Translations under genes and position numbers: made by a program | In this document: piece after piece, positions 34,515-42,935 of the stretch | Layout: each line of letters starts with the position of its first letter | Position numbering within the stretch: position 1 is the stretch's first letter | The notes under the pieces: model-generated | What the model was told of the DNA's origin: nothing | Databases searched by the model: none | Seen by the model: only the letters and a program-made list of their open reading frames with translations | NCBI RefSeq assembly: GCF_035270045.1 | Contig: NZ_DATFIP010000058.1 | Span: 1-64,000 of the forward strand | Direction of reading: 5' to 3' | Origin: Salibaculum sp035270045 | Lineage (GTDB): Bacteria > Pseudomonadota > Alphaproteobacteria > Rhodobacterales > Rhodobacteraceae | DNA: 64,000 nucleotides

Positions 34515-36419
34515 ATGCAAGAATTGACTTTTCCCTCCAAGATATCCCCGTCCGCCGACCACGCAAGCCTGCGTATCCTGGCCACCAGCGACGTCCATGG
34601 AAACCTTCTGCCCTACGACTATTATGCCGACAGGCCGAGCGATCCATCGGGCCTGGCGGGCCTGGCCACCCTGGTGCGGCACGCTCGCGCCGAGGGCACG
34701 CCAACGCTGCTTCTGGACAACGGCGATTTCCTCCAGGGTACGCCGCTGGCAGAGGTCGTGCACGCCGACTTCCGCGATGATGCCGAAACCCCCAATGCAA
34801 TCGTCGCGGCCATGAACGCGCTGGGCTACGACGCGGCCAGCCTGGGCAACCATGAATTCGACTGGGGGCTGGACTATGTCCGCTCGGCCCGGGCGCAGGC
34901 CCGGTTTCCCATGCTGGCCAGCAATGTCGAGCAGGTCACGGGCCCGGGGTCCGTCCGTCCGCTGACGGCGCGATCGCATATCGTCACCCGGCAGCTGCAG
35001 ACCAGGCGCGGCGATACGCTGGATTTCCGCATCGGCCTGATCGGCCTGACCCCGGCACAAACCGCGCAATGGGAGGGCCGGCAAATGGGCGAGCACCTGG
35101 TCATCAGGGACCTTGTCGCGGCGGCCAGAGCGGAGGTGGCGCGCGTGCGCGAGACGGGCGCCGATATCGTGATCGCCCTTGCCCATACCGGGATCGAAAC
35201 CCTGCCGCTCCCACCCGCAGAGGACAACGTCGGAGCAGACCTGGCCAGGGTCGAGGGGATCGACCTGCTGATCCTCGGTCACAGCCACGTCCCCTTTCCA
35301 CACCGGCACCACCCAGCGGCTCCGGGCATCGACCCCGGCGACGGCACGATCCACGGCAAGCCTGCGGTCAACCCCGGCGCCGAGGCCGCCTACCTCGGCG
35401 TGATCGACCTCGCCCTGGCGCCGCGTGGCAACGGTTGGGTGATCACCGGCCATGACACCAGGCTGGTGCCCCTGGCCGAGACTCTTGCGCGCCACGGACT
35501 GTCCCCTTGCCCCGACATGATGGCCATGCTGGCCCCGGTTCATGAGCGAACGCTTTCCCGAATCCGCCGACCCGTGGGGCGCACACGGCGGCCAATCACC
35601 ACACATTTCAGCCGGGTCCGACCCGACGCGGCCGTCCAGATCATCAATGCGGCGCAACGGCAGATGGTCGCCGACGCGCTTGCGGACACCCGGGCCGCCG
35701 GCCTGCCGGTGCTTTCAGCGGCGGCGCCCTTCAAGTCCGGGTCCCAGACCGGGGCGGGCCCCTTCGTGGAGATACCGGCCGGGCCGCTGGCCTTGCGCCA
35801 TGCCGCCGACCTCTATCCCTTTCCCAATTCAGTCTGCGCCATCGAGATTACCGGACGGCAGTTGCGCGGCTGGCTTGAACGCTCGGCTACGACTTTTGCC
35901 CGCATCGCACCGGGGCGCGGGCGCCAGCCTCTGCTTGACCCGCGTCTTCCCGGTTTCATCTTCGACGTGATCGACGGGGTCAGTTACAATTTCGATCTGA
36001 CCAAGCCACCACGGTTCGGCCCACAGGGAGAGGTGTTGTCACCGGGGGCCGCGCGTGTGTGCGACCTGAGCCACGCAGGGCGGCCGGTGACCGAGGAGCA
36101 GCGCTTCGTGCTGGCAACGAATTCCTACCGGATGGGCGGCGGAGGGCATTTCGACATCCCCATTGCGGCACCCTTGCTGTTCGAAAGCAACGGCACTGCG
36201 AGCGAGGCCATAGCCAGTTATTTCGCCGCCAACGATCCGTTGGATTTCGAGCCCGTGATCAACTGGGGCTTCCGCCCCATCGCCGGGGCCAGCGCCAGTT
36301 TCACCACCGCGCCCGGCGCCGCGGCCAGCCTGCCTCTACCGGGTATCAGCGCCTTGGGGTCAGACGAACAGGGTCGGCTGGTCTGCGAGATTGATCTGGA
36401 CGCGAAGCCCGGAACCTGA
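34515..36419 (+). CDS. 5'-nucleotidase family protein, CpdB-like (2',3'-cyclic phosphodiesterase/3'-nucleotidase)
   Basis: A 634-residue two-domain metallophosphoesterase. The N-terminal catalytic domain carries all five metal motifs: ATSDVHGN at about 23-30, DNGDFLQG, GNHEFDWG, LAHTG and GHSHVPF. The C-terminal domain holds the substrate-binding region (AAPFKSGSQTGAG, DLYPFPNSVCAIEITG, and a late NSYRMGGGGHF). In E. coli CpdB is periplasmic, but here no signal peptide is seen after the ATG at 34515 or after the earlier in-frame ATG at 34425, so its location is unclear. The promoter region is AT-rich (tatatatag before the start). Confidence 0.85.
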   Translation: MQELTFPSKISPSADHASLRILATSDVHGNLLPYDYYADRPSDPSGLAGLATLVRHARAEGTPTLLLDNGDFLQGTPLAEVVHADFRDDAETPNAIVAAMNALGYDAASLGNHEFDWGLDYVRSARAQARFPMLASNVEQVTGPGSVRPLTARSHIVTRQLQTRRGDTLDFRIGLIGLTPAQTAQWEGRQMGEHLVIRDLVAAARAEVARVRETGADIVIALAHTGIETLPLPPAEDNVGADLARVEGIDLLILGHSHVPFPHRHHPAAPGIDPGDGTIHGKPAVNPGAEAAYLGVIDLALAPRGNGWVITGHDTRLVPLAETLARHGLSPCPDMMAMLAPVHERTLSRIRRPVGRTRRPITTHFSRVRPDAAVQIINAAQRQMVADALADTRAAGLPVLSAAAPFKSGSQTGAGPFVEIPAGPLALRHAADLYPFPNSVCAIEITGRQLRGWLERSATTFARIAPGRGRQPLLDPRLPGFIFDVIDGVSYNFDLTKPPRFGPQGEVLSPGAARVCDLSHAGRPVTEEQRFVLATNSYRMGGGGHFDIPIAAPLLFESNGTASEAIASYFAANDPLDFEPVINWGFRPIAGASASFTTAPGAAASLPLPGISALGSDEQGRLVCEIDLDAKPGT

Positions 36420-36451
36420 TCGAAGCAGGACAAACAGACCCGAAGGCCCAC

Positions 36452-36790
36452 ATGATCCGCATCGTTCTTGTCGTCGGCCTGGTAGCCGCCCTCGCCGCCT
36501 TCGTGACGCGCCCCACAGAGGCCGAGATCCGGGACAAGGCGAGGACACTCATGCAGGACAGCATCGAGCGAAACGAGCTGGATGACGTCGCCGACCCCGC
36601 GCTGGCCCTGGTTGTCGCCGGCTGCAAGGCCGATGCCCGGGGCTGCGCCGAGGTCCTGTCACGGGCCACCCGGATCGACCACACCGATCGCCGGCTTTAC
36701 GCTCGGATCGATGCGCAGGGTTTCGGGCGCAAGGCCACCTGCTACGCCGCCTTCACGCGTCTGTTCTGTCCTGGCGGTCTGGTGAAGTGA
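36452..36790 (+). CDS. Small exported or membrane-anchored protein of unknown function
   Basis: A 112-residue protein. Residues 2-17 (IRIVLVVGLVAALAAF) are a signal peptide or anchor. The rest is hydrophilic with four cysteines (GCKADARGC, then CYAAFTRLFC), which could form two disulfides in the periplasm. No named family was recognised. It lies 32 bases after the nucleotidase and just upstream of the SRP RNA promoter. Base composition is like its neighbours, so it looks resident. Confidence 0.6.
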   Translation: MIRIVLVVGLVAALAAFVTRPTEAEIRDKARTLMQDSIERNELDDVADPALALVVAGCKADARGCAEVLSRATRIDHTDRRLYARIDAQGFGRKATCYAAFTRLFCPGGLVK

Positions 36791-36815
36791 GGCCCTTGTG
36801 GAGGGCTGCACCCCC

Positions 36816-36844
36816 TTGAAAGACCGACGCCGGAGCAGTATGTC
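36816..36844 (+). promoter_or_regulatory. Sigma-70-type promoter of the SRP RNA gene
   Basis: TTGAAA (36816-36821), a 17-base spacer, and TATGTC (36839-36844) form a near-consensus promoter. Transcription would begin about 7 bases later, at 36851-36852, exactly at the 5' arm of the SRP RNA. Confidence 0.7.
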
Positions 36845-36851
36845 CCGTCTC

Positions 36852-36945
36852 GAGAGGTTGGCGCGGGCAAGCGCCTCGCCAACCCGGTCAGGTCCGGAAG
36901 GAAGCAGCCGTAACGAGCCCCGCTTGGGTCGTTGTCCAGCCTCTC
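36852..36945 (+). ncRNA. ffs: Signal recognition particle RNA, 4.5S type
   Basis: About 94 bases folding into the bacterial small SRP RNA hairpin. The 5' arm GAGAGG (36852-36857) pairs with CCTCTC (36940-36945). The diagnostic tip GTCAGGTCCGGAAGGAAGCA around 36887-36906 contains the GGAA tetraloop and the Ffh-binding internal loops. With Ffh this RNA targets membrane proteins to FtsY and SecYEG. A well-placed promoter precedes it, and ATTCGCGA/TCGCGAAT (36949-36971) follows as a possible termination hairpin without a T tract. Ends are estimated to within a few bases. Confidence 0.92.
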
Positions 36946-37147
36946 ACCATTCGCGAATCTGTCTCGCGAATTCGCGGCAAGGAACGCTGCGGCTTGCTCG
37001 GCAAGCCTGGAAGTTCCGACCCGGGAAGAATGTTCTCATTTCGCAGCATGCCGAGGAGGATGGTGATGACGATTCCGACACTCGGCGAAGGGCGTCTCTG
37101 AGCTTGACGGCATACATCCATGACGACCGCCCTCAAGGTGGCCGGAT

Positions 37148-38200
37148 TTGGCGACAAGGCCGCGTCGGTCGACGGCCTTGACTGGCTATTGCCTGACAAC
37201 TCTGGGTTGGTCACGACATTTTGCCGACCAGCTGGGCCCGGACACCGACGGCGCGCCCGTCCGCCTGAGCGCCATCCACCGCACACGGCTCGACGGGCTG
37301 TCCCCGGAGGGCCCTGTCACGCTGAGCCCCACGGTCCTGACCAGCGCATATGCCGTCGGCGACTGGGTGTTGGCCCGGGGCGGCACGGCCTCTGCCCCGC
37401 TGGACCGCAGGAGCGAAATCACGCGCCGCGCGGCGGGCCACGATGCCCGCCCACAACTGATCGCCGCCAATGTCGACACGCTGGCCATCGTCACGAGTTG
37501 CAACGCGGATTTCAACGTCGCCCGCCTGGAACGCTACCTGGCGCTGGCGAGCATGGCTGGCTGCCTGCCGCTGCTGGTGCTGACCAAACCCGACATGTCC
37601 GAGGATGCGGAGGCCTACGCCCGGCAGGCGCAGGCGCTGTCACCGACCCTGCCCGTGCTGGTGGTAAACGCGAAAACTGCCGAAGAGGCAGCGCGGCTGG
37701 CGCCCTGGTGTTCCGACGGGCAGACGCTGGCGCTGATCGGCTCATCCGGGGTGGGCAAGACCACCTTGCAGAACCACCTGACCGGCACCAACGAGGCAAC
37801 CCGCGACATCCGCGAGGACGATGCCCGGGGGCGCCATACCACCACCAACCGCGCTCTGCGCGCGACACTGCACGGCGGCTGGCTGATCGACACACCGGGG
37901 ATGCGCGAGTTGCGCCTTTTGGAGGCCGAGACAGGCATCGAGGAGGTCTTCTCTGACATTCTGGAAGTGGCCGCGGACTGCAAGTTCCGCAATTGCGCCC
38001 ACAACGGCGAACCCGGCTGCGCCGTGCGCGCAGCCATCGAGACGGGCCGCCTCGATCCCGCCCGACTGGATCGCTGGCGCAAGTTGGCCGCTGAAAACCG
38101 CTACAACAGCGACACCGTGGCGCAGTCTCGCGCCCGCGGGCTGGGCAAGGTGCATCGCGGGGGCAAGGTGCGGGCAAGGCGCAAGCGTCGGGACGAATAG
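37148..38200 (+). CDS. rsgA: Ribosome small subunit-dependent GTPase A
   Basis: A 350-residue circularly permuted GTPase that helps mature the 30S subunit. An OB-fold N-terminal domain (to about 100) leads to the GTPase motifs in permuted order: LTKPD (G4), then GSSGVGKTTLQN (G1) and DTPGMREL (G3). The C-terminal zinc site is CKFRNCAHNGEPGC. An in-frame stop at 37121 limits the start; the first usable codon is TTG at 37148, preceded by AAGGTGG. LTTLGWSRHFADQL matches the family N terminus and supports a start near here. It follows the SRP RNA by about 200 bases with no other gene seen between. Confidence 0.9.
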   Translation: MATRPRRSTALTGYCLTTLGWSRHFADQLGPDTDGAPVRLSAIHRTRLDGLSPEGPVTLSPTVLTSAYAVGDWVLARGGTASAPLDRRSEITRRAAGHDARPQLIAANVDTLAIVTSCNADFNVARLERYLALASMAGCLPLLVLTKPDMSEDAEAYARQAQALSPTLPVLVVNAKTAEEAARLAPWCSDGQTLALIGSSGVGKTTLQNHLTGTNEATRDIREDDARGRHTTTNRALRATLHGGWLIDTPGMRELRLLEAETGIEEVFSDILEVAADCKFRNCAHNGEPGCAVRAAIETGRLDPARLDRWRKLAAENRYNSDTVAQSRARGLGKVHRGGKVRARRKRRDE

Positions 38201-38301
38201 CGCGCGCCGGGCGTGACATGGTCTCGACGCTCCATCGCCGCGGTGGACCTTGCCCCCGGCGCCGCTTACCGTGCGGTCATCATCCGAATCCCAAGGCCAT
38301 C

Positions 38302-40065
38302 ATGACCGACCAGCCCAGCTACCAGGTGCTTGCCCGCAAATACCGCCCCGAGACCTTTGCCGATCTCGTGGGACAGGACGCCATGGTGCGCACCCTCAAG
38401 AATGCCTTTGCCGCCGACCGCATCGCGCAGGCCTTTCTGATGACGGGCATCCGCGGCACCGGCAAGACCACCACGGCCCGGATCATTGCCAAGGGTATGA
38501 ACTGCACCGGCACGGACGGCAGCGGCGGCCCCACCACCGACCCCTGCGGCGAATGCGAACACTGCGTAGCGATCATGGAAGGCCGCCACGTCGACGTGAT
38601 CGAAATGGACGCTGCTTCCAACACGCAGGTGTCCTACGTGCGCGAGAACATCATCGACACGGTGCACTACCGTGCGGCCAGCGCGCGCTACAAGATCTAC
38701 ATCATCGACGAAGTTCACATGCTCTCGACCAGCGCGTTCAACGCGCTGCTCAAGACGCTGGAGGAACCGCCCGCACACGTGAAATTCATCTTTGCCACCA
38801 CCGAGGTCCGCAAGGTCCCGGTGACGGTGCTGTCGCGCTGCCAGCGTTTCGACCTGCGCCGGATCGAACCCGAGGACCAGATTGCCATGCTGCGCCGCAT
38901 CGCCGATGCCGAAGCGGCGGAGATCACCGACGATGCCCTGGCCTTGATCACGCGCGCGGCCGAGGGATCGGCGCGCGATGCGACATCTCTACTGGATCAG
39001 GCGATTTCCCACGGCGCGGGCGAGACCACCGCCGACCAGGTGCGCGCCATGCTGGGACTGGCCGACCGCGGCCGCGTGCTGGACCTGTTCGACATGATAC
39101 TGAAAGGCGATGCCGCCGGAGCGCTGACGGAATTGTCGGCGCAATACGCCGACGGGGCGGACCCGATGGCAATCCTGCGCGACCTGGCCGAGATCGCCCA
39201 TTGGGTCAGCGTCATCAAGGTCACGCCCGAGTCTGCCGAGGACCCCACCGTCGGCCCGGATGAACGCGCCCGCGGGCTGGCTATGGCGCAGGCGTTGCCG
39301 ATGCGGGTGCTGACCCGGCTTTGGCAGATGCTGCTAAAGGCACTGGAAGAGGTGGCTCAGGCCCCCAACGCCATGATGGCGGCGGAAATGGCAGTTATCC
39401 GGCTGACGCACGTGGCCGACTTGCCGACGCCCGGGGACCTGGTGCGCAGGTTGCAGGACAACCCGACGCCGCCCGGGCCGAACGGGGGCGATGGCGGCAC
39501 CTCCCCGGCGGCACAGGCACCCCGGACCGAGGCGCAGGGCAGATCCGGCGCCCCGGCCCAATCCGGCCCATCCGGCCCTTCGGCCCGGCAGGGCGGCGCC
39601 GAACAGGCGGTCGCCACACAGGCCGCGCTGGCGCGCTACCCGACCTTCGACCACGTGGTCGAGCTGATCCGCAGTCACCGCGACGTGAAACTCCTGGTCG
39701 ACGTGGAAAACTGTGTCCGCCTCGTCGCCTATCAGCCGGGCCGGATCGAGTTCCAGCCAACCGAGGATGCCCCGAAGGACCTGGCGTCGAAGCTTGGGAG
39801 CCGGTTGCAGACCTGGACGGGGAACCGCTGGGCAGTCAGCGTCGTCGGCTCCGGCGGGGCCGCGACCATCGCCCAGGCGCGCGACGCAGAGGAGGCCGCC
39901 CTGCGCGAACATGCGGCGGCGCACCCTTTGGTCCAGGCGGTGCTGACCCGCTTCCCCGAGGCGCGGATCACCCAGATCCGCACGCCGGACGCCCTGGAAC
40001 AGGAGGCCCAGCTGGAGGCCCTGCCCGAGGTGGATGAGGAATGGGACCCTTTCGAGGAAGAATGA
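38302..40065 (+). CDS. dnaX: DNA polymerase III subunit gamma/tau
   Basis: A 587-residue clamp-loader ATPase. Walker A is in MTGIRGTGKTTTAR, the zinc-binding cysteines are in PCGECEHC after MNCTG, Walker B lies in IIDEVHML, and sensor 1 and the arginine-finger region follow in FIFATTEVRKVPVTVLSRCQRF. A proline/glycine/alanine-rich linker (about 400-450) joins the tau-type C-terminal domain, which contacts DnaB and the polymerase. The ATG at 38302 starts the usual YQVLARKYRP block and AAGG lies upstream. No slippery A-run for gamma formation is obvious. It heads dnaX-ybaB-recR, a conserved order. Confidence 0.95.
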   Translation: MTDQPSYQVLARKYRPETFADLVGQDAMVRTLKNAFAADRIAQAFLMTGIRGTGKTTTARIIAKGMNCTGTDGSGGPTTDPCGECEHCVAIMEGRHVDVIEMDAASNTQVSYVRENIIDTVHYRAASARYKIYIIDEVHMLSTSAFNALLKTLEEPPAHVKFIFATTEVRKVPVTVLSRCQRFDLRRIEPEDQIAMLRRIADAEAAEITDDALALITRAAEGSARDATSLLDQAISHGAGETTADQVRAMLGLADRGRVLDLFDMILKGDAAGALTELSAQYADGADPMAILRDLAEIAHWVSVIKVTPESAEDPTVGPDERARGLAMAQALPMRVLTRLWQMLLKALEEVAQAPNAMMAAEMAVIRLTHVADLPTPGDLVRRLQDNPTPPGPNGGDGGTSPAAQAPRTEAQGRSGAPAQSGPSGPSARQGGAEQAVATQAALARYPTFDHVVELIRSHRDVKLLVDVENCVRLVAYQPGRIEFQPTEDAPKDLASKLGSRLQTWTGNRWAVSVVGSGGAATIAQARDAEEAALREHAAAHPLVQAVLTRFPEARITQIRTPDALEQEAQLEALPEVDEEWDPFEEE

Positions 40066-40137
40066 TCCGGCCTTGTGGCCGGGCGTCCGGGGGGCCATAT
40101 CTGGAATGCGGTATCGCAGATGACAGGAGAGACGGGA

Positions 40138-40482
40138 ATGTTCAAGGGGATGGGCCAGATGGGCGACATGGCCAAGATGATGAAATCCGCCCAAGAGCTG
40201 CAACAGAAGATGGAGCAGCTTCAGGAAGAGATGCACGCCATGATGGTCACCGGGGAAAGCGGCGCCGGGCTGGTCAAGGCCACCGCCAGTGCCAAGGGCG
40301 AGCTCAAGGGCCTGGACATCGACCCATCGATCTTCAACGGCGACGACAAGGAAGTAGTCGAGGACCTGATCCTCGCCGCCATCAAGGATGCCCAGTCGCG
40401 CGCCAGTGACCGCGCCGCCGAGGAAATGCAGAAGATACAGGAAGAGCTCGGCCTGCCCGCCGGCATGAAACTGCCTTTCTAG
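40138..40482 (+). CDS. ybaB: Nucleoid-associated protein YbaB/EbfC
   Basis: A 114-residue dimeric DNA-binding protein. The N-terminal helix is rich in methionine and glutamine (MGDMAKMMKSAQELQQKMEQ), followed by the strand MVTGESGAGLVKATASAKGEL and the C-terminal helix, the full YbaB fold. AGGAGA (40125-40130) lies 7 bases before the ATG. Its position between dnaX and recR is conserved across bacteria and suggests a link with recombination or replication repair. Confidence 0.94.
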   Translation: MFKGMGQMGDMAKMMKSAQELQQKMEQLQEEMHAMMVTGESGAGLVKATASAKGELKGLDIDPSIFNGDDKEVVEDLILAAIKDAQSRASDRAAEEMQKIQEELGLPAGMKLPF

Positions 40483-40566
40483 GTCAAGTCGCACCGCGAA
40501 CTGACCAGGCGGGATAGAGCGGAAATGCAGATGGCATTTCTGCGGGGTCCCGCGCAGGAGAACTGT

Positions 40567-41160
40567 TTGACCAACACCACCAGCGATATCGAAGAGTTGA
40601 TCGACCTGATGGCGCGGCTGCCCGGCCTGGGGCCGCGCTCGGCGCGGCGGGCCGTGCTGCACATGGTCAAGAAGCGCGGTCAGTTGCTTGCACCGCTGGC
40701 CGAAGCCATGGCGCGAGTCGGGACCAGCGCACGCGAATGCCTCAACTGCGGCAACATCGGCACCACGGATATCTGCGGCATCTGCGAGAGCGAGAAACGC
40801 GCCACGGGCCAGATATGCGTGGTCGAGGACGTGGCCGACCTCTGGGCGATGGAACGCGCCAGCGTTTTCAAGGGCCGCTATCACGTTTTGGGCGGAACGC
40901 TGTCCGCGTTGGACGATATAGGCCCCGAGGACCTGCGAATCCCGCGCCTGAAATCGCGGGTGGCCAGCGAAGGCATCACCGAAGTGATCCTGGCACTGGG
41001 CGCGACAGTGGACGGCCAGACCACGGCCCATTACATCGCCGATGAACTGGAAGGAATCTCGGTTACCTCGCTGGCGCAGGGCGTGCCCGTGGGCGGCGAG
41101 TTGGATTACCTCGACGACGGCACGATCACCGCCGCGTTGAACGCGCGCAAGACATTCTGA
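40567..41160 (+). CDS. recR: Recombination mediator protein RecR
   Basis: A 197-residue RecR, which with RecO loads RecA onto SSB-coated DNA. The N-terminal helix-hairpin-helix (LMARLPGLGPRSARRAVLHM), the zinc finger (CLNCGNIGTTDICGIC) and the Toprim domain (ICVVEDVADLWAME) are all present. The start is TTG at 40567: AGGAG (40556-40560) is 6 bases upstream, and the resulting length fits the family, whereas the ATG at 40525 would add an unrelated extension. Last gene of dnaX-ybaB-recR. Confidence 0.94.
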   Translation: MTNTTSDIEELIDLMARLPGLGPRSARRAVLHMVKKRGQLLAPLAEAMARVGTSARECLNCGNIGTTDICGICESEKRATGQICVVEDVADLWAMERASVFKGRYHVLGGTLSALDDIGPEDLRIPRLKSRVASEGITEVILALGATVDGQTTAHYIADELEGISVTSLAQGVPVGGELDYLDDGTITAALNARKTF

Positions 41161-41531
41161 GGGATAATGGGCCCGTCGCAGCCTGCCCGCCGGACTTATG
41201 AGAGATCCCGTTTCTGCAACGGATCGACGATGTCCGGGTCGGACCCGAGCCCGAATTTCGGAATTGTGCAGCGAAAGCTCGGGCGTCTGAATTCGGTGAG
41301 CATCCCGGCCATAAACGACCGGAAATGTTCGCCGCCCGGTTCTCGCGCGGTGGATCAGGATACCACTCGGTAATCCGTGGTGAGCGAGCCCACGCGGGGA
41401 ACCGTTGCCCCGGACAGTTTTCAGGGACTTTACACCAAGATCCCCGTTTGTGCGTCAACATGGCAGCTGCCTTGCTCTCCCCCCCCTGCATACCCTACAC
41501 CGGTCACCGGACAAGCTAAGGGAGGCCGCGC
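41161..41531. other. 371-base spacer between recR and fabB with no recognised gene
   Basis: Both strands were read; the short open frames (up to about 120 codons on the minus strand) show no recognisable protein. It lies directly upstream of fabB, a place where fabA is usual in relatives, but no fabA remnant was detected. The fabB ribosome-binding site AAGGGAGG ends the spacer at 41518-41525. Confidence 0.5.
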
Positions 41532-42761
41532 ATGCGCCGCGTCGTCGTTACCGGGCTGGGGATCGTCTCGCCCGTTGGAAACAGCGCCCAAGAGGTCACC
41601 GCCGCCCTCAAGGCCGGACGTTCGGGGATCGAGGCCGTTCCCGAAATGGCCGAGCACGGCTTTCGCAGCCGGATCGCCGGAACACTCAAGATCAACCCCG
41701 CCGATCACGTGGACAAGCGCACCTTGCGGTTCATGGGACCCGGCGCCGCCTATGCGCATATCGCCATGGGCCAGGCCATCGCCGACGCGGGGCTGGAAGA
41801 GAGCGATGTCGTCAATCCGCGTACCGGGCTCGTGGCCGGCTCGGGCGGTCCCTCGACGAGCGCCATGCTGACGGCTCACCAGACTGTCCTGAAATCCGGC
41901 AGCCCCAAGCGGATCGGCCCCTTTGCCGTTCCCAAGTGCATGAGCTCGACCATCAGCGCGAACCTCTCAACCGCCTACAGGATCAAGGGTCTGAACTACT
42001 CCATCACCTCGGCCTGCTCGACCTCGCTGCACTGCATCGGCAATGCGGCCGAGCAGATCATGATGGGCAAGCAGGACGTGATGTTCGCAGGCGGTGGCGA
42101 GGAACTGGACTGGACCCTTTCCTGCCTCTTTGACGCCATGGGCGCGATGTCGTCCAAGTTCAACGATGACCCCACGCGCGCCAGCCGCGCCTTTGACGCC
42201 GATCGTGACGGCTTCGTGATCGCCGGTGGCGGCGCGATGCTGGTGCTTGAAGACCTGGACCATGCCACTGCACGCGGCGCGAAGATCTATGCCGAGGTCA
42301 CAGGCTACGCCGCCACCTCGGACGGGCACGACATGGTCGCACCTTCGGGCGAGGGTGGTGAACGGGCGATGCGGCTGGCACTGGGCAGCCTGCCCGAGGG
42401 CCGAAAGGTCAGCTACATCAACGCCCATGGCACCAGCACCCCGGTTGGTGACGTAGGCGAGGTCGAGGCGGTACGCCGGGTCTTTGGCGAGGGCAGCGCA
42501 CCGCCCATTTCCTCGACCAAGTCGATGACCGGTCACAGCCAGGGCGCCACCGGTGCGCAGGAAGCGGTCTATTGCCTGCTGATGCTGCGGGACGATTTCA
42601 TCACCCCCTCGATCAACGTCGAAACCCTTGACCCGTCCATCACCCCTGGCGAGATCGCGACAGAGCTGGTCGAGACCGCGGGGCTGGACTCCGTGATGAC
42701 CAATTCATTCGGCTTCGGCGGCACCAACGGATCGATGATCCTGTCGAAATACGCCGGATAG
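41532..42761 (+). CDS. fabB: Beta-ketoacyl-ACP synthase I
   Basis: A 409-residue condensing enzyme that elongates acyl-ACP chains and, in the FabA/FabB route, is needed for unsaturated fatty acids. The active cysteine lies in SACSTSLHC, the two histidines in NAHGTSTPVGD and MTGHSQGATGA, and the C terminus has NSFGFGGTNG. The FabB-type KCMSSTISANLSTAYRIKG segment separates it from FabF. AAGGGAGG is 6 bases before the ATG. fabI follows on the same strand, but fabA is not adjacent, unlike in many alphaproteobacteria. Confidence 0.93.
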   Translation: MRRVVVTGLGIVSPVGNSAQEVTAALKAGRSGIEAVPEMAEHGFRSRIAGTLKINPADHVDKRTLRFMGPGAAYAHIAMGQAIADAGLEESDVVNPRTGLVAGSGGPSTSAMLTAHQTVLKSGSPKRIGPFAVPKCMSSTISANLSTAYRIKGLNYSITSACSTSLHCIGNAAEQIMMGKQDVMFAGGGEELDWTLSCLFDAMGAMSSKFNDDPTRASRAFDADRDGFVIAGGGAMLVLEDLDHATARGAKIYAEVTGYAATSDGHDMVAPSGEGGERAMRLALGSLPEGRKVSYINAHGTSTPVGDVGEVEAVRRVFGEGSAPPISSTKSMTGHSQGATGAQEAVYCLLMLRDDFITPSINVETLDPSITPGEIATELVETAGLDSVMTNSFGFGGTNGSMILSKYAG

Positions 42762-42935
42762 CGCGCCCGGCCCGGCACGCACCCTGCAACGCCCCGCCGT
42801 CCGCACCGGGATGTCGCTTGTCACCTTGCCAGTGGTGGCCAAGAGGGCACATCGGCACGCCAAATGCGAAAAACGGCAACTTGACGCTCGGGGTCAAAAA
42901 TGAGCAAACCTGCAAGACCAGCAAAGGGACGGGCC

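Noticed and set aside
37120..37956. An alternative plus-strand frame beginning with ATG at 37120 over rsgA
   Set aside because: Its translation loses all GTPase motifs; the frame starting at TTG 37148 holds the whole RsgA protein.
38302..40065. A programmed frameshift in dnaX producing the gamma form
   Set aside because: No A-rich slippery heptamer or adjacent hairpin was found at the expected position.
41126..41491. A minus-strand open frame of about 120 codons in the recR-fabB spacer
   Set aside because: Composition is Arg/Ser/Pro-rich, no ribosome-binding site, no family resemblance, and it overlaps the recR end in antisense.
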